Position numbers and translations under genes: made by a program
Notes under the pieces: generated by a model
Told to the model about the DNA's origin: nothing
Database searches by the model: none
Seen by the model: only the letters and a program-made list of their open reading frames with translations
From: Rostratula benghalensis
Taxonomy: Eukaryota > Chordata > Aves > Charadriiformes > Rostratulidae
Direction: 5' to 3'
Length of the DNA: 64,000 bases
NCBI GenBank assembly: GCA_013399305.1
Contig: VXAI01000021.1
Coordinates: 6,371,151-6,435,150, forward strand
Part shown: positions 13,539 to 25,395 of the stretch, piece after piece
Layout: each line of letters opens with the position of its first letter
Numbering within the stretch: the first letter of the stretch is position 1

Positions 13539-16151
13539 CAAAGGTAACAGCCCCTGTATGTATTAGGAATAATAAAAAATTTTTAAAAAACAAACCCAAA
13601 ACAAAAAATCAAGGCATACAAAAGCATTTCTAGAATGGTCAAAATCTTGCATTTCCAGACATTGCTTCTTTCCCCTAGACAGCTGCTAAGAACTGAAAGA
13701 ACACAGAGGGTAAGTCATAAACAAACATTCACTAAAGATTCATCTTCAGAACTTCTACAATAAAACCTGGGTAGTCTTAGGTGAACAGCAGTTAAAACTC
13801 TGCCTGTGATATACAGTTTATTTTATGGTCCTGGGAAAATCTTCAGAACCAAAGCTTTCTCATGTTACTTTCTTCATATTCTAGATAGTCAGCTTAACGC
13901 TTCTGAGTCTGTATCCTTAGAAGTGCTAAGCACCCCTTCCTGGATCTGAGAATAACTGTTCTGAACATCAAAAAGTACTCTGAAAAAAGACATCCTGGTC
14001 ATTCCAAGCTAAGCATCCAGTATTAGTCCCTGTTTTTGATAATACTGGCCTAATCTCCCTTTGTTTTTCATCCTGTGTCAGTTAAAAATAAGAAAATACC
14101 ACTATTATATTACAGAACTGCTATAAAGATAGTGTAAAATGGTCGATATATACAGACATTATAACAAAAGCATCATGAAAGAAGTTTGGCAATAAAATCA
14201 TCAGAGTTCTGTATGTATTGCAGAGCTTAGGTGGTGTGTTGCAAATGAAGCCTGGAATCTGCACCTCAAATGAGATAAAGCTCCAAATCCCTGAAAAACT
14301 ATTTGTTCAACAAGTATAAGCGAAAATGCAAAGAAGGCAGTAAGATTCTGTTAATAAATAAAACCTTTTGATGGCATACTGTTAAAATTGAATCATCCAT
14401 ACAAGGTTAAATTAAGGTTGCTTAAGCTGTCCCAATTCTGGCACTTCTTAATCTCCGAACGCTTGAGTTGACAATCTCAACACTCTTTCAGATCTGCCAA
14501 GTCCACCAGTTCTGACAGGAGACCCTTCCCGCTGCTATCGTCATGTAGCTTTACAGGCAATTTCCCATCTCACACCTGGAAGCAGCAATCTATCAGATTT
14601 CTGAGTGTTTGGAATTCTTGGACAAATAACTTTTCTGCTCACACCAAACAACACCCTACTAAAGGCACAGAAGAGCTGGTATCTTATATCCAAATAACCC
14701 ACAAACAATGTATTCTGTACCCAAATAACAAATACGTGAGCATGGGGTATGTGGCTTATGCATAGCTGGTTTTCACATGACACACTGAGGACCTACCCAT
14801 TTTGAGGGCTTGGTAGGTTCATTTTGAATATGCCTTTTGTATTTATTTTAAAATAAAATGTACTTTAAAATAATCATTTTTATGTAATAAGCCTTTTATT
14901 GTCAGTTCTACTGCATACAGTTTATACCAGCATCTGCCCTGTAAAATGAGAAATACAAAGGGAAAACCAGCAGCTAAATATGTAATCATCATAAGTGACT
15001 GTTGATCAGGGCAGACTGCTTTCAATAGCTATCTCTTGATCTTTATCCACACCTAAACCCTGCTCATGGCAGTGAGAATTCTTCCTGATTTCAAAATGAT
15101 CTTGCGTATAACATATACTTTCTAGATTTAACTATTTTACTAGAAAATAACAATTAGTGATTGTTAAGTACAACAGCTGAAGTAGAGTACACTCACTGGC
15201 TACACAGAGAATCTGTGTTTTCAAATAAACTGGGAGGAATTTATAAATATAGAGATCTAGGATTAAGACAACATGCTCCTCCAAGAAATTAAACAATGAA
15301 TTATTCTGGTTCCTTAAAATTAGGTAATAAATATTAGTGTAATATTTGAAATGCAAACAACACTGAGAAATACTTTCCAAATTAGTATAAATACAAGCTA
15401 CTATCCAGTACGATTACCAGCACAGTCTGGCTACTAAGAACAGGAAAATGTTTCCTTACCAAACCAGATGCTATCCCAAAACAGACAAAAGCACCACTGT
15501 GAATATAATTCAAAGGTCATGTGCTTCTTCAGTAAACAAGAAACAAAGTTTAAAAATGAACACGCTCCCATATTGTTTTACTTACTTGCCAGAATTCTTG
15601 GAACCAGAACCATGGCTTCTATAAAAGACACTGAAAGTTAGAAAGAATCAGATTGTCCACCTCACTGTTTATAGAAACAAGCCTCTAGCCGTGGCTAGCG
15701 CTTCAGATTGACTCCACATTTCAATTGACTGCCTTCTAAACTCTGGTCCAAATATCCAGAAGCTGTGCTGAAGAATATATAACAGATCCTAGGGTCAAGG
15801 TGTTGAAATGACATTTCAAGCATTGTTTGAAACTACAAGGACCTTTCTCTTAATTATTCTTTCAAATGCCTTCAGACTAAACAAGAAACCAGACATTTAA
15901 AAATGACGCATAGTGTTTTAAAACTGTGTAGCTGGGTTTGTTACCTTTAAAAATTTTGTGTCTTCACTACAAGTCTTCTCTCTAAAGTCAAGCCATGATT
16001 AATGTTTAAATGATTCATAAATTTGCTCCTTGTTTCTTACCTACATCCGTAGCCGTACTCCCACTCCTTACCTTGTGCTTCTCTATTAAAATAAATAATT
16101 TGCATAAATCAGCATATGCCTTACATATACTGTATACAGCATTAGTGTCTA

Positions 16152-16330
16152 GAATCACGGAATCATAGAATATCCTGAACTGGAAGGAACCAACAAGGAT
16201 TGAGTCCAACTCCTGACTCCACACAGAGTAACTTAAATCATGTATCTAAGAGTTTTGTCCAAACGCTTCTTGAACAACAACAGGCGTGAGGCCACAACCA
16301 CTACCCTGGGGAGCACTCTAAAGCCTGCTG
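16152..16330 (-). mobile_element. CR1 LINE 3' fragment
   Basis: The plus strand opens agaatcacggaatcatagaa and continues with the familiar complement of the CR1 3' end (ctggaaggaaccaacaagga, then gagtccaactcctgactcca, and ccctggggagcac). The tail sits at the low-coordinate end, so the element points to the minus strand. It is truncated at its 5' side, as most CR1 copies are. Confidence 0.88.
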
Positions 16331-16619
16331 AAAATTTGAAGAAAATGTAAAAATAGTCACAATGTCTATTAAAGTACTGGAGGAATCAGGATACAGAAAG
16401 AAGTCTTACTGAGTACTGTGGAAGTGAAGACTAAATACTATTATTATATTGAACAGTAATTACATAGTGTTCAAGTTACATTAGAGAAAAATTTTAGTCA
16501 TTTGTATCCTTACACCATGGCAGAACTGTATTATTGCCCTCCATATCTCTTGATCAGAAATTATTCATTCACTGAATTGCACGTTAGAACTTTGTCATTT
16601 ACCTCTGGATTTGCACCCA

Positions 16620-17055
16620 GAATCACAGACTATCAGGGATTGGAAGGGACCTTGAAAGATCATCCAGTCCAATCCCCCTGCCAGAGCAGGAACACCTAGA
16701 TCAGGTCACACAGGAACGCGTCCAGACGGGTCTTGAACGTCTCCAGAGGAGACTCCACCACTTCTCTGGGCAGCCCCTTCCAGTGCTCCGTCACCCTCAC
16801 CATGAAGAAGTTTTTCCTCATATTTAAGTGGAACCTCCTGTGTTCCAGCTTGCACCCATTGCCCCTTGTCCTATCATAGGCTGTCACTGAGAAGAGCCTG
16901 GCTCCGTCCTCCTGACACTCACCCTTTACATATTTATAAATATTAGTGAGGTCCCCCCTCAGTCTCCTCTTCTCCAAGCTAAAGAGACCCAGCTCCCTCA
17001 GCCTTTCCTCATACGGGAGATGCTCCACTCCCTTCATCATCTTTGTGGCTCTACA
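16620..17055 (-). mobile_element. CR1 LINE 3' fragment with ORF2 C-terminal remnant
   Basis: The element's 3' end is at the low coordinate (aatcacagactatcagggat, tggaagggaccttgaaagat). The minus strand keeps an open frame through the C-terminal part of the CR1 ORF2 protein. Recognisable pieces are [27 protein letters not shown], and the end [21 protein letters not shown]. The frame has no stop in this stretch, so the copy is moderately young, but the reverse transcriptase and endonuclease domains are absent. Both this and the neighbouring fragment at 16152 retain their own 3' ends and so represent two insertions. Confidence 0.93.
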
Positions 17056-19008
17056 GGTGAGTAGTCCCACCAGGTGAGTAGCAAAAACTCCAACCAATAT
17101 GATAGTTGGGTCTGTACAGCTACAGGCAGGAAGACTGCTCCCTCTGCAATTTACATTGTTTTCTGTATCGACAATCAGGTCACCTTTCCATCAGAAATCC
17201 ACTACCTCTTATGGCACCGCTAAAGTAGAAAGGGAAAAAACTTGTTCAGAAAGTTTGTGACATGATGCATTCTTCAAAAGTCATCTGCTGAAAGCATATT
17301 TTTTTTTTTTGAAGAATTTATACAGAACTGAAGACCAAGGTCTGTGATACACTATTACAGAACCCTGCACTTAAATACTTATATTTAAAATATATTCTCA
17401 CAATATGTGTTTTCTTCAAAATATATTTGTGCCCTTGTTCCTTGTTACACAAAATCCAAAGCTATCTGGAAGCACATGAAGTAGTAAAAAACTATCGACA
17501 AGACTTGAATCAAGATCCCAAAACGACTTTAGAATGTAAAAAGTCTGACACAGACACCACTTTAATTTCTAGTTTAAATATTTCCCGAGACATCTGATTC
17601 TCCCTTGGATAACACAGGGGATAAAGTCTGCTTCTGTAGGCTTTCTTATACTTTTCAAATAACTGTGCTTTTTTTTTTTAGCATGTATTACCATCATCTT
17701 TCCAACAAATCTCCCTGAAAATAAAGGACCATGTTCTGGACATCATGTGAAGGAAGTTTGTTCCATCTGGACTTACAAGACCTAGCACCAGCTGCTCAGT
17801 ATTTCACCATTTCACCATTCACTTATGTATGGAATTTTGGCAAAGGGAATTTTCTTTTTCAGATGCATACCTCTACTTAAAACAAAACAAAACAAAACAA
17901 TTACAATGCTCACTGGCATAATAAAAAAGCAATGTTATGAAGCTGTAAATCTGAGGAAATGCTTGGAGCTTTGGGGATATCTCTGAATGTAAACAGAATA
18001 CAAAATATATACTGAATTTTATTGCATCTTCCTGCCTTTCAATATCTTGTATCTAAGAAACCACATATTTATCTTTAGCCTACTCTGAAATAAAACTAAT
18101 GCACTTGAAGTATGCTCCAAATTATTTCCAGGTAAAAGCCCATTTCAAGTGTTGCGGAATATCTGATCAACCGTAAACAATTAAAATCACTCACAAAGAA
18201 AAAAATAGCTTTTAATCATGAAAGAAATATAAAGGCCTTTTCTACCTTAGACTGCACTGAAACTGAGATACAGAGTTCCCCAAAATGAACCTTTACACAG
18301 CCACCTCATGGCACCTGTGAACTGCCAGACCTGCTGCCAAGATCTCCGACTACAGTGTATGTGAATCAGCTGCCCACCTCTCCTGCCCAGTCCAGGCAGG
18401 AGGCTGACCAGCTGCTGAAGCCAGAAAAGAGTTTAAGAAGTCAATAGTAATATATTTCATTAAATTCAGACTTTCTAACTTGTGAGACCAGAGACAGAGG
18501 AAAGCCAAAAGGAGTGCAAATACACAGTGTTCATTTGAAATGAAGGAACTGCTTTCTCCCCTTAGCTAAGAACACACTTAGGTGCCCTCATTGCACACTG
18601 GCATTACTGGACACTACCTACCCCTTAGCCTCTCACACCTGAAACCGGTTGAAATGCTTTGAGGAAATTGCACTAGAAGCAGCAGAAGGGTTGCCTGTGA
18701 CTACAGGTGACATTCCTGTCCAGCAAGAGTTACAAGTGAAGAATCTTTCCTCTCCTTGCCTGGCACAGCCTCTCCCCACGTGCTGTGGACACTTCTGCCT
18801 CAGTAGTCAGTTCCTCAGTCAAACATAAAAAACATCAAAAAAGACAGTAAGAAACACTTGCCCTCAGAGAAAAGATCCTCTGCCACATTCCTATGCTTCC
18901 TAGGACTGAAAGTTGCTGAAAGATCTCTCAATGTCACTAATCCTGCACAAGTGACAGATGACGTATTCTCTAATTTGAGCTACAGATTAAAGAGATCCTC
19001 AACAATCA
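17056..19008. other. SBF2 intron, unique sequence
   Basis: Contains an (AAAAC)n tract at 17879-17900 and a GC-richer patch around 18300-18420 without recognisable homology. No exon was found. Confidence 0.45.
17879..17900. repeat. (AAAAC)n simple repeat
   Basis: Four and a half AAAAC units, uninterrupted. Confidence 0.9.
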
Positions 19009-19352
19009 GATACTGTCCTGGTTTGAAGTAAAATGAACCAATTTTCTGTTTTACAATTTTACTTTTTTAGCTGTACCTCTTCTAACTAACTAAACTCTGA
19101 AATTAACAGCATATTGTTCAGAAAACTGTTCACTCTCACAGTGATAAGACCTGATTATACCAAGGAATGGCAAGAAGGGAGGCCCTTGATTATACTGTTG
19201 TAACAACCAAGGTCAGGTAATTTCATTATTTGCTCCGTTGAAGGGTCAAAGTAGAAAAGCACAGAGGGCTCACACCTGTAGGGAGAAGCACACGGGACAG
19301 GTGACCCAGAAATTACTAACAGGGCATTCCATCCCATCTGCATCATGCTCAG

Positions 19353-19359
19353 TATAAAA
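19353..19359 (+). promoter_or_regulatory. TATA box of the plus-strand LTR
   Basis: TATAAAA sits mid-LTR, in the position expected for the U3/R boundary. Whether it still fires is not visible from sequence. Confidence 0.6.
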
Positions 19360-19605
19360 GCTGAGGGATCAAAGGGTCAACTTTTTTTCGTCAATGACCA
19401 ACGTCCAAGGAGGACCCTGTCTGTTCGTCTGCCTCTGATCCCGATGCAAGCATTCCTGACTCCAGATCTAGAATCCAGCTCCTGTCAGTCAGTGAGTCCA
19501 GTCTGGGACTTTTCCCATCATTCTGGGAGCTTGTTATGGTTTTGTAATACATTGTATCTATTTCCTTATCTTCTTCTTTTGTTTTAATTTTAGTATTAAT
19601 ACTTC

Positions 19606-19611
19606 ATTAAA
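19606..19611 (+). terminator. Poly(A) signal of the plus-strand LTR
   Basis: ATTAAA, the common variant hexamer, lies 253 bp after the TATA box, followed by a T-rich tract. This fits the R/U5 poly(A) site of an LTR. Confidence 0.55.
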
Positions 19612-22600
19612 GTAGTTTCATTCATTCTAAACTCGTAAATCTCCTTATCTCTTCCTCTCCTTTCTTTTTGGGCGGAGGAAGGGCCATCTGTCAGTGTGGT
19701 TTTGGTAAATTTGGCTGAAACCACGGCAGATGCTCGGGCTTGTCACAGAGATTCTGCAGTAAATGTCCAACAAAAGAAGAAAAGTTACAATATTTGGGAA
19801 CATCTCAAGTAAAATCAGCTAATTCATCCTCCAATGTCACAGAGACCAAGACACCTTCAAGAAAATTAATCAAGAACTAGGGTAACCTCCCCCACATATT
19901 GGTAAATATATAAGCCTGGGTGTAGATCTACACAGGCACATGGGGAAATGAAAAAAAAAAAAATCACTCAGTTTCAAGTTCATTGCTTTGCTTTTTAAAT
20001 ACCTCAAAACATTGTGTAATTTTAAACACCTCTCCACAATGAAATGCTATACTGAACCCCCAAATTTGTATGAAAGCATTTCTCCACTGTATTCCTAGTT
20101 TGTCTTCTGAAAAAATATTTGAACTGTCTTTTAGAAAGAAAATTACACCCATTGGCAAACCAGTTTCTCTTTCTACTTTCAGAACACTTGATACCTTCAT
20201 CCCAGTGGCTTATTAAAAAAAAAAAAAAAGAAATCTGTCAATTCCTGATTATTTCTGAACAAAACCAACTTAGACTACAGATGGGGTGATTTATGAATAA
20301 CTATTATCTAATGCCTGTATTTCAGAAATAGTATAAGATTAATGATGATGTTCTGAATGGGGTTTTCTTCTCAAAATGAAATTCCAACATCTCTATTCCA
20401 ATCACATCTAGTAAGAAAATGAGATTAGCAGGTTTGCACAAATAATTATCAGTTTGGACTTTTTATTCCTTTATTTAAACCTCCTCCTCTTCTTTTCAGC
20501 CAAGTGCCCAACAAGATAATCTTATGGCAATTTAAAAATTCTGAGACCCTTGGACCCAGAATCTTTTTTTCCCACCAACCCCAACAAAACCCAAGACATC
20601 TACCATGCTCTGCGCTACTGCAGACAAAGAGAGTGAGATAGCTGTGGAGAGTAACCAGAACTTTCTCAGATGTACATCAATATGTCAAACCAAACACAAA
20701 TACAATAGGTGTCTAAAGCAGATACTTCATGCCACAGAGTTATTAATTTTTTTTACTATAAATTTTAAACCTCATCAGAAAGTTAAAAAGTCATAAATTT
20801 AAACTCAGGACTTGCAACTGAAATTCAGGAATACACTGCCAGCCTTCAAAAATCTTTTTCACCATGAAATGCTTGTTAGTCAGCAATAATTGCTGCCAAT
20901 GACACTGTTGGTCAAAAGAATAATGAGAAGTCTGGATACTAAATATTCAACATGCAAGCAGAAAAGACTATTTCAATACCCCGGTAAGACACGACTTTAG
21001 TAAATTATCCTTCAATCTGAAGCTTACAGGTCTATGGCACATGAATTGTGTTTGCGTTTGACAGCATGAGTGGAAAATAGCTCTTATTCAGAATACTCCT
21101 GAAGCAATGCTTAAAGACTCTGAAAAAGAATAGAATTATCAAATAAATTAATTCTTTGTATTAAAAGCTTGCGGCTTAATTTTCAGCACAAAACGGATGA
21201 AGAAGCATCTTTTCCCTCTTAATCTATTGAACAGCCAGTGCTCAGGAGTGGCTTCCAAAACGCATTGTGACACTATGGCAATAGTTAATTTATTTTGTTG
21301 GGATTTTCTCTATTTTTACTGACTGCCGTCTACACACTGGACAAGAAGTATACAACCCTGGAAAAACAGTTTCCATTCAGAAAGATAAACAAGCATTTTA
21401 CACATATTTATCAGTCAAGCATTAAATATTAACCTTGCCTAATGCATTCTTTTTTTCTCCCCTTCTTTCTTTCTCTTTTGACAGTTGTAGCATTGTGTTA
21501 TAACAGCAGCCATAAACTTTTTCAAGTCTTTCATGACTTCCCAAATCCTTTTCTAGATAACGCTATACATTATCTTTCAGGAGACATACAGCATGTAAAA
21601 GTGTAATTATTGCATTGGTTAAGTGTCCAAAAAAAAAGTACAGGAGTGTAATTTATGTACATCACTCACTTACAATTGGCACACAGTGAGCTACTTATAA
21701 AGATCATAAATTTTGATGTGACTTTTTAATGCTTAAATATTCCTCAGATTTTTGGTCAACATTGTATAAAATACTACTGTAATATATGAAGTCCTCATTA
21801 TTTTATTTTTATAGCTTACACCTGCATGATTAGATACAAACCCACACTGTAAATACCACATCCATACAGCCTTGCTACGTGGTTTGAAGAGACACTCTGT
21901 TGCTTTCCAGCAATTGTAAAGAAAAGTGCAAGTAGCCTTGAGTTCAGATTTTTGCATTCATGATCTTGTAACTCCTTAGAATATCTGCCAGAGAAGGGTT
22001 CAAAGACTCAACAGGTAAAAAAAAAGTGCATGGGTGTAGGGGGAGTGGAAATACACAGTAATGCAGTGTATACTAAAAAGACCATTGTTTTGGACTGACA
22101 GGCCTAGCAACTAAAAGGTCTGTGACTGCTGCTGCAAAATAGACTTAAGAGATTTAAGAGGGATGCGAACAGTCTCAAAGTGACAAAATACAGAACAGGA
22201 AGTATTGAAATACACAAATGAATTTAAAAGTCACAATTCTCTCTTAAAATAGAAAGCAGAAATTAGACTAGAACATACGATTATAGAACAAACCACAAAA
22301 AGGGTAATGTGTATGTTAAACCCCCTGTATAATATGCACTCCGTCCAAGCAAAACAATAAAAAAATTTCTTTTTGAAATCTACCCCTTCATAAGACAACT
22401 CTCAAACTCCCTTTGAGTTTCAATAAGTGCCCAGAGGGGTGGCAAAATGAATGACAGGAACCCAGACCAACAGAAGCAGCAGGCCATGAGTTAGCAAATG
22501 TAATGCCAAGAAGCTATACATGCTTCTGGATCTGGCTCTCAGGGAGGTTGTTCCAAAGCTGACATGATTTATATAAACTCTCCATGTCTTGGGGTAGGTC

Positions 22601-25357
22601 ATACTCAGCCTGCACAGGACTCAGCTAACTTCTGAATCTCACCTTCCCTGATAGCTCCCCTCCATGGACTGAAACAAACGGGTTGCCAGTCCTCTGGTTC
22701 TAACCATCCCCTCAATATAGTGCTAGCAAAATGGTGGTGCCATCTATCGCAGTGAATTATCATTACCTCTTTTAACCATTTTGGACACCAGACATCAAGT
22801 TAAAATACATTAATCTACTTTACCACGCCCTACTCTTTTATTTTCACAGTCAAATATTGTTATCATCATTGTTATCATCCAGTATGCCTCCAAGATCTGG
22901 AATATGGACAACCCCCTCAAAGTAGCTTTCTGCCAGGTTAGCCCAGAGAGAGCACATCCTTCCCATTGTCATCACTCACGCCTAGTAAGGTAATCAAGGG
23001 AAGGAGGAGGGGATGGCTGGTATGCAGAAGGGGCTTTTGGAAAGTCTTGGGAGGTTTAAATGGGCTGGCAGAACCTAGCCCAGCATGAGATCCTCTAGCC
23101 ACATGAAGAATGGAAGGCCTGAAAAGCAAGCATGGCCAGGACCACATGCTACAGGCTGCCACCTCACCAAAGGTGGCGGCAAACCACTCCCACCAGGCCC
23201 TGCAGACACCTCACCATGCCTGCTCCTCACTGCCCTCAAGCTGAGCCAAGATGGAAGAGACAGAGATAACTACAACCGTTCACTGCACCAAAAGCTTGGT
23301 TCAGCTAAGAGAACTTAAAAAGAAGCAAAGGAGTTACAGAAAGAGCAGTATATTTCTGGTCTGTTCATTTTGGGAATTTTAATACTATTTCTTGTATGAC
23401 TTGTGTTACTATATCCAACCTATAGTCACAAGCAACTTCCCCTTTTGCAGGTGTGAGTCTCCACAAAGAAACAGGAGAGAAAATGCATAAACACAGAAAA
23501 ACAAAATATAACTATATATCACAGAAAAAAACATCTTCTCATGCGAGTGAAAGCCTAGACTAGGACTTGAAAAAAAATATAAAAAAATATTACTGGATTG
23601 TAAGATGAATGTATCCTATTAATGAAGTAGCTGCTGCTACCGAATTTAACATTTCCACAACATTAAGAAAAATATGAAATGCTTTTCCTGTCAGCTCTCT
23701 CACCAAGTACACAGTAAAATAAGTAGCATGAAAAGACAGTTGAAAAGTTTGGTGCTTTCCATTGAGCTTCAGTTTCCTGTGCAGAAAAATGGCATCAACA
23801 ATATGAATTACTTGTCCTCTACTCCCACAAAACTGAAGCCTGGATTATAACCCAGTGAGCATTATTACGGGACTACATTACAGGATGTCTTCAATGGGTG
23901 TGGTAAAAGAATTTGTCTGGCAAAAGCTCCAGTATAAACAAAAAAGGCTTTGTGCCACTTTAGATGCTTTCACATGCACTGCTGGCATGCCAGTAAACGA
24001 CTATTTTGATGAATATTCTGTATTTCCTCCACGTGGGTTTACAGAATTCAGCAGTTTCTGAACTAAGATGATAATAACAGATTTCAAAATCTGTCAAAAT
24101 GAAACGAGAGATACAATAAATTTTGTACTTGTAAGTTCCTGTTTTATCATGGCAACAGCTATTCCTCTCTTTTGGCATTTCTCCAACGTACTCCATGTTT
24201 GGAAGACATCTTAAACTTGAGTTTTGCATAATCACCAGAAGAGAGCAACTTGTATGCTCTCCATTCTCCAAAACACGATAAATAAAATAGAGCAAAATAA
24301 AGCATTAGCAGTTTTTGTGAGGAACATGCTTCTGTCATGTTACTGTAATAAATAAAAATAATTTAGAAGGGAAAATGTGAGAACCTCTTGTAGAATTCAA
24401 CATTTTCAAACAGACTGCCTCAAGTAACTTGCACACAAGGCAGAACAACTGAGGAGCTCTTCACCATTGAAGTTAACGTTCCACAAGTTTTCCAAAAGGG
24501 GTAAATCTCAAGCAACAGGATACTCTAGACATTATTCTTGAGCTTTAAAAGGGTAAAAAGAACATCCATAGGAAAATATAGAGTAGTTCAGCACAGTAGT
24601 CAACTCAGGCAAATTAACTGAAGGTAACTTGAAGCTGTATCAGAGACAAAAAAAATCAGATACAAATAGAAAGATGACTGGCAATTTTTGTAGAAAACAA
24701 GCACTTAAAACAATTTTTGGAGGGTGGGGCACAAGCCACACGGCATACTTGGACTTTGGGTTTTTTTCTTATTAAAAATATTTTATTTGATGCTTTGCAA
24801 CAATTATACTTTGGATTACTTTAGGATGGCATACATTCCATGGTTTAAAACAGTAGCTTGCTGACAGACCATTGGCAGAGACAGACATCAGTGAAACCAC
24901 CTCTAGTGAAGAAGCATTATCTAATTATTTGCTCTCCTCCTAGCTCAATAGCCTCATCCCTTCCTAATTGTCATTACTGGGCAGTCACAGAATTGGTAAT
25001 AAAATAACTTTAGAACATGAACATGGTGTGGAGAGCACAGAAGACATTTTTCCAAATAAGACCAAAAAAACCCCAATACCTGGGTCTGGAAAACAAGTGT
25101 CATATCATGAGTTTAAAACAGCTCAGCTTTTTTAGTTTATTGCAGACAGAGTTGAGAAGAACTTTATAGAGTAGTTATATATCAGATAAGGTATCTGCTA
25201 GTAAGAGGATTTCAGATAAGAGTGTTCCAGATCCAGTCTATTCTAAGATCCAGAAATCACCTTCATAATAATTCAAGCCTCAAAATAAGATGTCACTCTC
25301 TAGTTAGAGAAGGGGATGGAAAACTGGATCAGGTTCTCAGCATTCAGTTCCCCTCAG

Positions 25358-25395
25358 CTGGAGTTGGAGTCCCTCGCTGGAGTTGGAGGCCCTCA
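25358..25395. repeat. Two-copy 19-bp tandem repeat
   Basis: CTGGAGTTGGAGTCCCTCG is followed directly by a copy with two changes (17 of 19 identical). No further units are present. Confidence 0.75.

Larger units (their letters stand above)
12380..16151. other. SBF2 intron, includes assembly gap
   Basis: Unique AT-rich intron apart from a 21-bp palindrome at 12822-12842 and the N block at 13430-13538. No exon-like or repeat sequence was recognised. Confidence 0.45.
19014..19728 (+). mobile_element. Solo LTR, avian ERVL-like, second subfamily
   Basis: A 715-bp element opening TGTCCTGGTTTGAAG and closing GGCTGAAACCACGGCA, so the ends form the expected short imperfect inverted repeat (CCTGGTTT and AAACCACG). 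Flanks gatac (19009-19013) and gatgc (19729-19733) are a 5-bp target duplication with one change. TATAAAA lies at 19353-19359 and ATTAAA at 19606-19611, 253 bp apart, with a T/G-rich tail after it. It is a different subfamily from copies A and B, with no long similarity between them beyond the first bases. There is no internal region, primer-binding site or coding remnant. It is antisense to SBF2. The short frames at 19155-19587 are accidental. Confidence 0.9.

Noticed and set aside
13333..13633. Overlapping frames on both strands with long X runs
   Set aside because: Artefact of translating the N gap.
17879..17900. A-rich tail of a retroposon
   Set aside because: A plain AAAAC simple repeat without an attached element.
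19155..19587. Two frames on opposite strands
   Set aside because: Both lie inside the plus-strand solo LTR, which has no coding function here.
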